Assembly (NCBI GenBank): GCA_905233745.1
Contig: CAJODA010000025.1
Location: 1,537-44,886, forward strand
Length of the DNA: 43,350 nt
Reading direction: 5' to 3'
Source of the DNA: an uncultured Bacteroidales bacterium
GTDB lineage: Bacteria; Bacteroidota; Bacteroidia; Bacteroidales; WCHB1-69
The position numbers and the translations under genes are program-made. Of this stretch, positions 16,899 through 25,183 are shown one piece after another; positions within the stretch are counted from its first letter, which is position 1, and each line of letters begins with the position of its first letter. The notes under the pieces are model-generated. The model was not told the DNA's origin. It saw only the letters and a program-made list of their open reading frames with translations, and did not search any database.

Positions 16899-18311
16899 TT
16901 ATTCTTCTTTCTTTTCTTCTCCCTCTTCTGGCAACAAAAACTCCAGCAATATAGTTCCATTGGTGTCGAAATAGACGTAGTGCTCTTCCAGTTTCTGGGC
17001 CCACTCGCCAGTAAGACCTAGCTTGTGCCAGTTGGCAGTGGAGCATTGGATGCCGGGCGAGTAACCCTCTGCGCAGAATTGACGCACTTTCGTGTAAGAG
17101 TTCTTGTATTCCCACACAACGCCTTTGTAGTTGTACACTACATCAGTGTCGCCGATCAGCGTGTGGTGCGAGGCCCAATAACCCGTGTTGTGCCAACCAA
17201 GTTGGTTATTCACATTGGCAGGGTCTTCCTGACAGTCGGGATAACTGGAAATCTCAGGGTCCGTAAGTTCGTATTTTGAATAAGGACCGTATGGATATTC
17301 CTGATCCTTAACCAGTTCACCAGTGGTGGTGCAGAATTTTGGATGCTCCCATCCGCTATTGCTCACAATGGCAATGGCGGCATCGGAAGGTACATTCTTG
17401 AGGAAAAAGCCGGAAGATTTGTCGTAAGTGGCTTTGACCTGCATCAGCTGATTTACGATGTCCACCTGGTCGGTCTCATCGTTGTGCGCCATGGCTGTAC
17501 TGTTGATGAAACTGGTGACGGCAGCACCAGTGAAGGACTTGTACTTGTCGGGTACTTCGCTTATTTTTTCTCCTAATGTGTTGATTACCCACCATTTGCG
17601 TTCGGTGTTCTGGTAGTCGTAAACCAAGGCGTAACCACTGCTGAAATTACGGGCCTTTTCGTATTTGGGCTCAATGACCACCCGGCCAGTGGCATCCATA
17701 TATCCGAATTTGTTGTTGTCGCCTTTGAAAAGCCGGCGCGTGCCTTCGGTCAACGGGTAGTTCTTGAAATCCAAACCGCTCTTGGCCAGTTTGATATGCG
17801 GATATACCTTCTGTCCTCTGTCGTTGATGTAGAAACGCTCGTTGTACGGACCGGTGCTCGCCACGGCCAGACCATCGTAAAAATTTGTGACCTGGGTGAT
17901 GCTGGGGTCGAGTGCGATGGAATCGCCGTTGCTTTTGAGAATGTACCAGCGATACTTGCATGTATAGGGTTTCCCGGGGTCGCCGCTGTAGGGCTTGCAC
18001 GATCTTACGGCGCACACACCATGGTCAAATCTCGGATCCTGGATGGCGTACCATTCCGAATGTCCGACTTGTGTGGCGTTTTTCACTCTGTAGAAACGGT
18101 AGGTGTTGGAGCGACCGTTCAATTTCACATAAAAGATGCCGTCGTACACGTCACCGATATTATCCCAGCCGAACTCCTCAAAGTCAATCATGACTTTCGG
18201 GTAGTCTGATGGCCATTCCCCGGCTCCAACGCCGTGCTCTTCCTGAGCTTTCGCCTCAAATGAAAACAAACCGATTATTAAACAAAAAATAGCGATAAAT
18301 GATCTTTTCAT
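16899..18311 (-). CDS. exported WG-repeat-like protein
   Basis: A 470-residue protein with a signal peptide (about 1-22, ending EAKAQ). It contains degenerate WG-like beta repeats, clearest as KFGYMDATGRVVIEPKYEKA followed by FSSGYALV; related units are RWYILKSNGDSI, RFYINDRGQKVYP and KWWVINTLGEKI. WG repeats are found in bacterial surface and periplasmic proteins of unknown role. Several cysteines in the first third (CAVRSCKP and others) could form disulfides after export. The C-terminus is a run of acidic and Lys residues with no sorting domain. It lies upstream of the DPP IV gene but apparently has a separate transcript. Confidence 0.65.
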   Translation of the reverse strand: MKRSFIAIFCLIIGLFSFEAKAQEEHGVGAGEWPSDYPKVMIDFEEFGWDNIGDVYDGIFYVKLNGRSNTYRFYRVKNATQVGHSEWYAIQDPRFDHGVCAVRSCKPYSGDPGKPYTCKYRWYILKSNGDSIALDPSITQVTNFYDGLAVASTGPYNERFYINDRGQKVYPHIKLAKSGLDFKNYPLTEGTRRLFKGDNNKFGYMDATGRVVIEPKYEKARNFSSGYALVYDYQNTERKWWVINTLGEKISEVPDKYKSFTGAAVTSFINSTAMAHNDETDQVDIVNQLMQVKATYDKSSGFFLKNVPSDAAIAIVSNSGWEHPKFCTTTGELVKDQEYPYGPYSKYELTDPEISSYPDCQEDPANVNNQLGWHNTGYWASHHTLIGDTDVVYNYKGVVWEYKNSYTKVRQFCAEGYSPGIQCSTANWHKLGLTGEWAQKLEEHYVYFDTNGTILLEFLLPEEGEEKKEE

Positions 18312-18352
18312 AACTATGGTGCTAAATTATAATTCAAAATCCAAAGTTTACC

Positions 18353-18401
18353 CCAACCCCATTCACCCCGTTCACCTTTCACCTCATGCACCTCATGCAC
18401 C
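18353..18401 (-). repeat. nonamer array (RRGGTGMAW) directly after the exporter gene
   Basis: Read on the minus strand this is a run of 9-base units such as AGGGTGCAT, GAGGTGCAT, GAGGTGAAA and GGGGTGAAT. It begins about one base after the stop of the metal-exporter-like gene (18403) and runs in that gene's sense direction. The same units occur at 25447, 35082, 39459, 39541 and 41311. Confidence 0.8.
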
Positions 18402-18402
18402 C

Positions 18403-19296
18403 TTATATTAAAATCGCTCCTACTATCAATCCCAGTGCCAGTGTAATGCTCTTGACGATGAGGAAGTTCTTGCGCGATTGTGCCAGCAGCGGAAGTCCGG
18501 CGTGTCCGTTTTGAGATATCGAATTGGCTAACAGGATGCCGAACGGGATGGAGCCGTTGAGGAACATGACGATAAAGATGAGGTTAGGACCCGATTCGGG
18601 GATGAACCCGATGAGCACGGCCAGCAGCAACATGGCGTATTTGGCCCAACTTCTGGCCTGAAGAAAGCTCTCCACATCTACAAACAGTCCGATAATCATG
18701 AGCAGCAGCAGGATGCCAAACGACCAAAGGAAAACCTTTAGCAGATGCTGTTTCACCACGTGGTGCCAAAAATGATCTATCATGAAATGGAGCATGCGGT
18801 TTTTAAAACCGGTTCCAGGCGTTTCAGGATCGGCGTGCTCATGGCCGTCAACATTCTCATGAATGTCGAAGTTGTGTGTTTCCAGCGTGAATTTCCATTT
18901 TTTGGAGATGAGCATGAATAGCAGGCCGGTACAAATGGCGATGCCGGTCAGTATGGCGGTGAGGATGGCGCCCCATTTGGGATTCTGTACAAAAAGGAAG
19001 AAGGCTTCGTCGCCGAATGTGGCGGTCATGCCGGCAATAAGGGCGCTGAAAGAGAGCAGGTCGTGGGTGAACATGGAGACTAAGGCAAACCCGCCCGCGC
19101 AGCCGGGGATGGCACCCAGCAGTGCGGCGATGAGGATTTGCAGAAAAGGTTTTTTGCGCACTTTGGCCAACAGTTTTCCCGAAGATGATACGTTGATAAG
19201 TTCAATCAGCGTCATCATCAGAATCACCAAGCCTGTGATTTCCAGACTCTCTGTTAAGACATCAAGAAGTTGGTGCAGAATGAAAGACTTGTCCAT
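18403..19296 (-). CDS. putative heavy-metal/manganese exporter (ArsP_2/DUF2899-like membrane protein)
   Basis: A 297-residue protein with about eight to ten membrane helices in two halves, separated by a His/Asp-rich cytoplasmic loop (HNFDIHENVDGHEHADPE, then a HFWHH cluster). The halves carry related motifs, GAIPGCAGGFALVSMF and GFIPESGPNLIFIVMF. This matches the family annotated as putative 10-TM heavy-metal exporter or putative manganese transporter (DUF2899/ArsP_2). Metal export is inferred from the family and the His-rich loop. The start lies one base after the stop of the iron-sulfur protein gene, so it is the last gene of the DRTGG-RsbW-iron-sulfur operon. Confidence 0.75.
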   Translation of the reverse strand: MDKSFILHQLLDVLTESLEITGLVILMMTLIELINVSSSGKLLAKVRKKPFLQILIAALLGAIPGCAGGFALVSMFTHDLLSFSALIAGMTATFGDEAFFLFVQNPKWGAILTAILTGIAICTGLLFMLISKKWKFTLETHNFDIHENVDGHEHADPETPGTGFKNRMLHFMIDHFWHHVVKQHLLKVFLWSFGILLLLMIIGLFVDVESFLQARSWAKYAMLLLAVLIGFIPESGPNLIFIVMFLNGSIPFGILLANSISQNGHAGLPLLAQSRKNFLIVKSITLALGLIVGAILI

Positions 19297-19297
19297 T

Positions 19298-20683
19298 CTA
19301 TAGGTTCAGGTTCTTTGCAATGGCAGGATCATTCTTCTTCAGACCCCAGATTTTGGTGTTGATGCGCTGGGTGTCGAGAATGGTGAGCTTTTCGGAGTGC
19401 TCCAGGGCGCGTTGCACGAAGATGCACTGCTCCACCTCTGCTTTCCCATTGACCACTGCTTCGGAGAGGGCCTTGCATGACTGGTAGCCGCAGATTCGGC
19501 AGTCCACCTGTGGGAGGTTCTGGTTGATTTCGAAAGCTCTGCGCATCTTCTGCATGGCGACGGAGAGATTGTCGTCCATCTTGTCCATGGAGCGCGGTTC
19601 CACCGTTCCGAGCACACGTTTGTGCTCCGTCAGGTAATCGGTGTAGTTGAGCAAGTCGTTGTCTTCAGCGTCCACCTCGTCGGGGGATTTTTGCCTCCGT
19701 TTGCGCTGGCGTTCAGCCATAAGGAAGCGGTTGTTGGCACAAAGAATGCCTCCGGCGCAGCTCTCGTCGCAGGCGCGCAGTTCCAGGAAGTCAATGTCCT
19801 GGATGTCCTCGTCTTCCAGTTTCTCCAAAAACTCCGACACGTTATGGATGCCGTCGATGGCCAGATTCCGACCGTCCTTCAGCAGGCCGATTTCTCCGCC
19901 GGTAAGCGTGAAGCTGACGCTGTCTTTGGAAAGCCGGTGGTAACGCGTCCGGGAATCCTCGCACAGCTGGTATTCACCTTGCTTGATGACACGCATGACC
20001 TTGCTATATAAGAAGTTCATATTGATGACTTCGGACACGGGCGACTGCTCTTCAGTGGCGGGACTCTTGATGGCCGCGATTTTGGCGGCACAAGGGGAGA
20101 CATAGAAGATGCCGATGTCTTCAGCGGGAATGTGGTCCTCTTCGGTCAACAGTTTGCGGATGTATAGGGCTGTGAGGTCCAAAGGCGGCTTGGAAAGATA
20201 GAGGTTTGGAACCAGCACAGGGAATTTCACCTGTATCAGGCGCACCACGGCCGGGCAGAAGGTGGAGATGATGGGCTTGAAGCCGTTGTTGGCAGTCACG
20301 GTCTTCTGCATATCCTGCTTGATGAAGTCCACGCTTTTCTCCACTTCGAACACATGTTTGAAGCCGATGTGGTAAAGGGCGGACAGGATAGTCTTCTCCT
20401 TGATTTTATCTTCGAACTGGGCGATGAAGATGGAGGGCAGGAGCAGTACGGGGTACTTGTAGTCGTAAATGGTCTGGAAGTCATCCTGTTCGATATAGAT
20501 GGCGTTCACAGGGCAGGACTGGTAGCACCTGCCGCAGTCGACGCACCGGTTGGGGTCGAGTTGCGGGTGGCCGTCCTCCACGTGGATGGCGCCCGTGGGG
20601 CACACGCCTGTGCAGTGGGCACACCCGATGCACAGGTCGTACTTGAACTTGAGCGCGTGGTGGAAATCTTGTACGTCAGCCAT
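19298..20683 (-). CDS. [FeFe]-hydrogenase-like iron-sulfur protein, probable sensor (HydS-like)
   Basis: A 461-residue soluble protein. Two [4Fe-4S] ferredoxin motifs open it (Cys18, 21, 24, 28 and Cys47, 50, 53, 57). A hydrogenase large-subunit C-terminal-type domain follows: L1 as STFCPAVV (C143), L2 as VSPCAAKI (C198) and L3 as LRACDESCAGG (C305, C309). These four cysteines correspond to the H-cluster cubane ligands, but the proton-relay Cys that precedes the L1 ligand in active enzymes is Phe142. A further CRICGYQSCKAL iron-sulfur motif lies near the C-terminus. With RsbW-like and DRTGG genes upstream this resembles the sensory-type hydrogenase loci known from clostridia and other anaerobes. 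A redox- or H2-sensing role is inference; catalytic H2 turnover looks unlikely. Confidence 0.82.
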   Translation of the reverse strand: MADVQDFHHALKFKYDLCIGCAHCTGVCPTGAIHVEDGHPQLDPNRCVDCGRCYQSCPVNAIYIEQDDFQTIYDYKYPVLLLPSIFIAQFEDKIKEKTILSALYHIGFKHVFEVEKSVDFIKQDMQKTVTANNGFKPIISTFCPAVVRLIQVKFPVLVPNLYLSKPPLDLTALYIRKLLTEEDHIPAEDIGIFYVSPCAAKIAAIKSPATEEQSPVSEVINMNFLYSKVMRVIKQGEYQLCEDSRTRYHRLSKDSVSFTLTGGEIGLLKDGRNLAIDGIHNVSEFLEKLEDEDIQDIDFLELRACDESCAGGILCANNRFLMAERQRKRRQKSPDEVDAEDNDLLNYTDYLTEHKRVLGTVEPRSMDKMDDNLSVAMQKMRRAFEINQNLPQVDCRICGYQSCKALSEAVVNGKAEVEQCIFVQRALEHSEKLTILDTQRINTKIWGLKKNDPAIAKNLNL

Positions 20684-20695
20684 GGCGGGGTTGTT

Positions 20696-21112
20696 TTATT
20701 TGTTGAAATAGTTTACGAGCTCGATGGTGGTGCCTTTGCCCACCTCGGACTGTATGTTGAGCTCGTCGGAATTGTTTTTGATGTTGGGAAGGCCCATGCC
20801 TGCTCCGAAGCCCATCTCGCGCACTTTGGGGGATGCGGTGGAGTTGCCCTTCTGCATGGCCCACTCAATGTTGGGGATGCCGGGACCCTCGTCGGCGAGC
20901 ACGATGCGTACCTTGTCGTTCTCCAGGTCCACACTGATGTCACCCCGATAGGCGTGCGCCACAATGTTGACCTCTGCCTCGTACAGTGCCACCACCGTCT
21001 TCTTGACGATGTCGGGGCTGACACCGAGTTTCTTGAGCATTCGCTTCACCTCGCTGGAGGTGGAGCCGGCGTTGGTGAAGTCGCCTCCTTCTACATGGTA
21101 AGTGAAATCCAT
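20696..21112 (-). CDS. RsbW-like ATP-binding protein (anti-sigma-type GHKL ATPase)
   Basis: A 138-residue single-domain GHKL ATPase: N-box ALYEAEVNIVAHAY, G1 box DEGPGIPN and G2-like FGAGMGLPNIKNNSDEL, ending GKGTTIELV. It resembles serine kinase/anti-sigma factors such as RsbW and SpoIIAB. Bacteroidota lack SigB-type sigma factors, so a direct anti-sigma role is doubtful. In other anaerobes the same gene sits beside DRTGG and hydrogenase-like iron-sulfur genes, as here (12 bases before the iron-sulfur gene, 18 after the DRTGG gene). It may transmit a redox signal by ATP-dependent binding or phosphorylation. Confidence 0.8.
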   Translation of the reverse strand: MDFTYHVEGGDFTNAGSTSSEVKRMLKKLGVSPDIVKKTVVALYEAEVNIVAHAYRGDISVDLENDKVRIVLADEGPGIPNIEWAMQKGNSTASPKVREMGFGAGMGLPNIKNNSDELNIQSEVGKGTTIELVNYFNK

Positions 21113-21130
21113 AAGCGGTTAATAGTTTGG

Positions 21131-21478
21131 TTAGTAAACGGGCGGAATACCGGTTCCATAAAGGATGCCGGCAGTCTTGTACAAGGAGAAGTCCGTCCTG
21201 ACTACAATCATCTCGTTCTCCTCCGCCAACTCCAGCATCTCCGGAGTGACAACTTTGCCGCGGACCACCAGCAGCATCTGGATGTCAGCCATTTCACAGG
21301 TTCGGATGGACTGCATGTTGCAGAGGCCTGTCACCAGCATCAGATTGTCGTAATCCTTGAGCGTCAGCACGTCACTCATCAGATCGGAGGCGAAGATTTT
21401 TTCAACTTGGCGGTCTTTATACTCTTCACCACCAATTATCTCTCCTTGTACCAATGTAGCAATTTCTTCAACTGTCAT
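21131..21478 (-). CDS. DRTGG-domain protein
   Basis: A 115-residue protein consisting of one DRTGG domain (named after a motif first seen beside HPr kinase and CBS domains). The pattern ASDLMSDVLTLKDYDNLML, then LLVVRGKVVTPEMLELAEEN and TDFSLYKTAGILYG, is typical of stand-alone DRTGG proteins encoded next to hydrogenase-like iron-sulfur proteins. It may bind a nucleotide or small ligand; its function is unknown. It is the first gene of the four-gene operon that ends at 18403, with a -7 box at 21530. Confidence 0.8.
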   Translation of the reverse strand: MTVEEIATLVQGEIIGGEEYKDRQVEKIFASDLMSDVLTLKDYDNLMLVTGLCNMQSIRTCEMADIQMLLVVRGKVVTPEMLELAEENEMIVVRTDFSLYKTAGILYGTGIPPVY

Positions 21479-21529
21479 TTTAAAAAATTTACAAAAATGA
21501 TTTTTGTTCTAACTATTTTTTGAATGGGT

Positions 21530-21538
21530 GCAAATATA
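21530..21538 (-). promoter_or_regulatory. -7 box of the DRTGG operon
   Basis: Reads TATATTTGC on the minus strand, 51 bases ahead of the ATG at 21478. It lies back-to-back with the OmpA-gene promoter at 21596 in a divergent gap. Confidence 0.5.
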
Positions 21539-21595
21539 CAATTTTCATTTCAAATCTTTGTAAAAATACTTTTTTAAAACTAAATAAAAAAAATG

Positions 21596-21604
21596 TATAT
21601 TTGC
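21596..21604 (+). promoter_or_regulatory. -7 box of the TonB_C/OmpA gene
   Basis: TATATTTGC, 30 bases ahead of the ATG at 21635. No good -33 element was found. Confidence 0.5.
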
Positions 21605-21634
21605 AGCCTGAAATAAATTTAACACAATTATATT

Positions 21635-22735
21635 ATGAAAAGAACGAGTACGTTATTCAGTCTTTTTGGCGTTTTGGTTTTATCTCTTTGTGCAACAATG
21701 GGATACGCCCAATGCGTTGGCAGTAATTCCAGCTATGTTTACATGCCAGGCAAGGAAAAAAGCGCTTGCAAAACCGGCTTTGCTTTGGTAATCGCCGATA
21801 AGAATGGTCAGCATGTGACGCCCACCTCTGCCATGACACTTCCTCATTTCAAGGGTGGCAACAAGGCAATGTGCCGCTTTATCAACAAGAACAAAGTTTA
21901 TCCCGCCAATCTCAAAAACCAGAGAATTTCCGGTACCACAACCGTGCAGGCTACCGTGAAAGCCGACAGCACCCTGACGGATATCGAGGTGTTGAAGAGT
22001 TCCGGCTATCAGGAGTTTGATGACGAGGCACTCCGTCTTGTGAAATCTTTCCCCAAGATGGTCCCCTGTACCCAAAGCTGCGAAGCACAGGATCTTAAGG
22101 TGCAAATCCCTATCAACTTCAGCATTGAAGAAGAGGATGAACGCGACCATAGGATTTCTGAGAAAGCTGAAATCAAGGCCCTTCAGGAAGAGATTGATCA
22201 GATTACTCCGATTACCCTTTACTTCGACAATGACCAACCCAACCCTCGCTCTACAGTTGAGACAACCGACAAACAGTACATGGAGCTCTACGAGTCCTAT
22301 AAGACCAAAAAAGACGAGTATAGCCGCAAATCTAATGGCACAGAAGCCAAATCCGCTATCGACAACTTCTTCGACAGTGAAGTCTATGGTGGCAAAGACA
22401 GACTTGAAAAGGTGACCAAATCCATCGTCAAGGCTCTGAAGAAAGGCAGAAATGTCTCCATCACCATCAGTGGCTATGCTAGCCCGCTGAGCAACAGCAA
22501 GTACAATCAACATCTCTCTGCCCGCCGTATCGAAAGCGTGCTCAACTACATGAAACAGGCTGAGGGTGGATTCCTTGCTCCCTACATCACAGGCGAAAAG
22601 AGCGGTTTATCGATTTACAAGAACCCCTCCGGCGAAGTTAAAGACGCCTCCGACAAGGATGCCACACAAGGCGTTTACGGCCTTGCCGCTGCTAAGGCCA
22701 GAAAGATTGTTGTCGAGCATATCGTGGTGCGTTAA
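21635..22735 (+). CDS. exported protein with TonB C-terminal-like domain and OmpA-like domain
   Basis: The 366-residue protein has a signal peptide (about 1-25). Residues near 75-170 look like a TonB C-terminal domain (GTTTVQATVKADSTLTDIEV, then YQEFDDEALRLVKSFPKMVP). The C-terminal half looks like an OmpA/peptidoglycan-binding domain, starting at ITLYFDNDQPNP and containing ITISGYASPLSNSKYNQHLS and ARRIESVLNYM, the usual OmpA helix. Several Cys occur in the first half. The TonB-like part is exported and has no inner-membrane anchor, so it is not a normal energy transducer; it may be a structural domain in a periplasmic or outer-membrane protein. It is transcribed alone, with a promoter at 21596 and a terminator at 22776. 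Confidence 0.72.
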   Translation: MKRTSTLFSLFGVLVLSLCATMGYAQCVGSNSSYVYMPGKEKSACKTGFALVIADKNGQHVTPTSAMTLPHFKGGNKAMCRFINKNKVYPANLKNQRISGTTTVQATVKADSTLTDIEVLKSSGYQEFDDEALRLVKSFPKMVPCTQSCEAQDLKVQIPINFSIEEEDERDHRISEKAEIKALQEEIDQITPITLYFDNDQPNPRSTVETTDKQYMELYESYKTKKDEYSRKSNGTEAKSAIDNFFDSEVYGGKDRLEKVTKSIVKALKKGRNVSITISGYASPLSNSKYNQHLSARRIESVLNYMKQAEGGFLAPYITGEKSGLSIYKNPSGEVKDASDKDATQGVYGLAAAKARKIVVEHIVVR

Positions 22736-22775
22736 TTTTAATGCGATTATTCAATTAATCAATTAATTTTTTTAG

Positions 22776-22802
22776 AGACGGGATTTATCCCGTCTTTTTT
22801 TA
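22776..22802 (+). terminator. intrinsic terminator of the TonB_C/OmpA gene
   Basis: AGACGGGAT (22776-22784) and ATCCCGTCT (22787-22795) form a perfect 9-bp stem followed by a long T run, 40 bases after the stop codon. Confidence 0.88.
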
Positions 22803-22912
22803 TTCCCATATCAAATTGCCCCATTCCCATAATTTCAATTATCCGTTCCCCATTGTCTATGTTTGTCTCCATGCCAATTGCCTGATGTCTGCATGATTTT
22901 TTATTGCTCCTG

Positions 22913-22943
22913 TTTGAAATTCGGGTATTTTGTGTACTTTTGC
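22913..22943 (+). promoter_or_regulatory. Bacteroidota-type promoter of the TPR-dedA-aroE cluster
   Basis: TTTG (22913-22916), an 18-base spacer and TACTTTTGC (22935-22943) match the -33/-7 consensus. The TPR gene starts 19 bases later. Confidence 0.7.
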
Positions 22944-22962
22944 GCCCCTAAAGTAAGAGCAG

Positions 22963-24390
22963 ATGGAGCCGTTTGAGGATAGTGAATATCAGGAGATTAT
23001 GGAACTTGCCAGAAAGTTCCAGGATGCTGTGGACAATGGCCGGAGTGTCTATTTCGACAGTTCGGATATGCAAGATATTATTACGTTCTTTCTTGAGGAC
23101 AATGATATGTATTATTGTGAGAAGGCCCTGCAGTATGCGACGAAGTCTTTCCCCGAAGATCCGTACATCCGACTGCTCCGATCCAAGTACTTTACCATCC
23201 AGAACAAGTTTGCCGAGGCGGAAAAAGAATTGGATTATGTGGAGGCCAACTTTGCCCCTATCCCCGAACTTTATATTGAAAAGGTTATCCTTGCCCATAT
23301 CTGCAACAAGAAGATTAATGCCATCGAACTGCTCAATAAGTCGCTGTCGCTGGATAATGATATTCCTGAAACATACTTGTTACTTACGCATGAATATCTT
23401 ATGGACGAGAACATGGACTTGGCGGTCAGCCATGCTATCCGTGCTATCCAACTCGACAAGTATGCCGCCGACGATATCAAGAGTATCTTCATCGATTTTT
23501 CTGATAAGAAAGAGCCGAAAGGCCAGTTTCTGGTGGGATTTTTCAAGAAACTCACAGAGGAGATGCCACTCTTCGGGAGTCTGTGGAGCGGTCTTGGCTT
23601 AGCCTATATCAATGTGAATGACTATGCGCATGCTATTGAAGCCTTCCAACTCCAACTCTCCATTGATGATCAGGATATGGCAGCGTACGTGAATATTGCC
23701 GAGTCCTATTTTGGTATGGAAGAGTATAGCAAGGCAATAGAGTATTTCACCATTGCCAATGAAAATAGTGGAATTCCTTTCTATACGGAAATGGGACGTT
23801 GCTACTTTAAGCTGGGAGATTATGAAAATGCCATGCACTATTTTTTGCGGGCATACGAAGAGGATAGAGCTTTCAACACCTACATGAATCCAGACATTAT
23901 CAGGGTGTTCAAGATACAGGGCCGTTTTGATGAAGCGCGTGCTTTCCTGCGTGCCCACCTCCAGCATTTTCCGCAGGATTTCGTTGCTATAGAGTGTCTT
24001 CTTGACCTGCTTAATCCAGAGTCGGATGCGGAGGAGGTCAAGGAACTATGCTATACAGCTATCAATATGATGGATAGTGATTTATATCAGTTTTTCAGCT
24101 TTATTGTCCAATACTGTTATATCAATAATTGTCCAGACTTGGGTGTTGAGTTGTGTGAGAATTATATCGATGATCCATCTTTGTCAGATTCTATCCACTA
24201 TTTTCTGGCGTTGCTTTTCATTAAGAAGAACCAGATAGAACTTGGTTGTGAACATTTGGAGCAAGCCATGATGATTGATGCACAATGGTTGTCTGCCGAT
24301 TTTCTCAACATTGCCCCTGAGTTGCAGGACATTCCTGCCGTGTCCTATATCATCAACCGATATTCACCTGATTCGCTTACAGTTAACTAA
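22963..24390 (+). CDS. tetratricopeptide-repeat protein
   Basis: A 475-residue cytoplasmic protein with no signal peptide, made of helical TPR units. Clear examples are LWSGLGLAYINVNDYAHAIE and AAYVNIAESYFGMEEYSKAI, with a further unit at GRCYFKLGDYENAMHYFLRA. TPR proteins scaffold protein contacts; no partner can be named. It is the first gene of a likely operon with dedA (gap of 10 bases) and aroE (ATGA overlap). The protein is acidic. Confidence 0.8.
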   Translation: MEPFEDSEYQEIMELARKFQDAVDNGRSVYFDSSDMQDIITFFLEDNDMYYCEKALQYATKSFPEDPYIRLLRSKYFTIQNKFAEAEKELDYVEANFAPIPELYIEKVILAHICNKKINAIELLNKSLSLDNDIPETYLLLTHEYLMDENMDLAVSHAIRAIQLDKYAADDIKSIFIDFSDKKEPKGQFLVGFFKKLTEEMPLFGSLWSGLGLAYINVNDYAHAIEAFQLQLSIDDQDMAAYVNIAESYFGMEEYSKAIEYFTIANENSGIPFYTEMGRCYFKLGDYENAMHYFLRAYEEDRAFNTYMNPDIIRVFKIQGRFDEARAFLRAHLQHFPQDFVAIECLLDLLNPESDAEEVKELCYTAINMMDSDLYQFFSFIVQYCYINNCPDLGVELCENYIDDPSLSDSIHYFLALLFIKKNQIELGCEHLEQAMMIDAQWLSADFLNIAPELQDIPAVSYIINRYSPDSLTVN

Positions 24391-24400
24391 ACTTCCCTAT

Positions 24401-25183
24401 ATGAGAAGACTATTATTTGCAATCATTTTCGCCTTGGCCTGTATCAGCACTTTTGGACAGCCTGTGGCACCGGCCAAATCCGAACCGAAATCCGACACTT
24501 CCATCACCGACAAGGTGATTTATTGGTATAATGACCATTTGAACTATGGAACTGTGACTTTGCTTATGGCCATTGAGAGTTCGTTCATTCCGTTCCCTTC
24601 TGAAGTCATTGTGCCTCCTGCGGCGTACCAGGCTTGTAATGCAGACAATGAGTCTTTGTATAAGACAGACTCCAAATTTCTGAATGTCTTGTTGGTCATT
24701 CTGTTCGCCTCCTTGGGGGCCATGATTGGTGCTTTGGTCAACTATTTTCTTGCTTTGATATTGGGCCGTCCTGTCATTTATTGGTTTGCCGATAGCAAAG
24801 TGGGGCATTTGCTGATGCTGAACAGCCAGAAAATCCGCAAGGCGGAGGATTATTTCATTGAGCATGGCAAGAGCTCTACGCTCATCGGCCGTCTGATTCC
24901 GGCAGTTCGTCAGCTGATATCCATTCCAGCCGGTCTGGCCAAGATGAAATTGGGTGTCTTTGCTCTATATACTGCTATTGGCGCTACGCTTTGGAATTCA
25001 ATCCTGGCCTTTCTAGGATACCTTGCCCATGGTCAGCAGGATATGATTGAGAAATACAACAGCGAGCTGAAGATTGCGTTATGGGGCGTCGGAATTCTGT
25101 TTGTACTATACCTTATATATAAAGGTGTGAAATCATCACGTGCCCCTAAAGCGGAAGCTCCCGATGAAAATACCCGGTCATGA
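24401..25183 (+). CDS. DedA-family membrane protein
   Basis: A 260-residue membrane protein of the DedA/SNARE-associated (VTT domain) family. The family blocks are ESSFIPFPSEVIVPPAAYQA and STLIGRLIPAVRQLISIPAG, the latter with the conserved G-R-x-x-P-x-x-R. Recent work on DedA proteins points to transport or scrambling of polyprenyl phosphate and phospholipids; which applies here is unknown. It has an N-terminal hydrophobic, signal-like segment followed by a short linker. The start at 24401 (MRRLLFAI) is preferred; a longer open frame to 24275 lies inside the TPR gene. The stop overlaps the aroE start (ATGA). Confidence 0.88.
   Translation: MRRLLFAIIFALACISTFGQPVAPAKSEPKSDTSITDKVIYWYNDHLNYGTVTLLMAIESSFIPFPSEVIVPPAAYQACNADNESLYKTDSKFLNVLLVILFASLGAMIGALVNYFLALILGRPVIYWFADSKVGHLLMLNSQKIRKAEDYFIEHGKSSTLIGRLIPAVRQLISIPAGLAKMKLGVFALYTAIGATLWNSILAFLGYLAHGQQDMIEKYNSELKIALWGVGILFVLYLIYKGVKSSRAPKAEAPDENTRS

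Noticed and set aside
14681-16960. Upstream start at 16960 for DPP IV
   Set aside because: The extension overlaps the WG gene and places a normal signal peptide inside the protein; 16861 fits better.
19298-20683. Catalytic [FeFe] hydrogenase (HydA)
   Set aside because: The proton-relay Cys of the L1 motif is Phe, and the operon partners are signalling proteins, so a sensor or non-catalytic role is more likely.
20354-21523. 389-residue plus-strand open frame opposite the iron-sulfur, RsbW-like and DRTGG genes
   Set aside because: All three minus-strand genes have strong family motifs; the plus frame has none.
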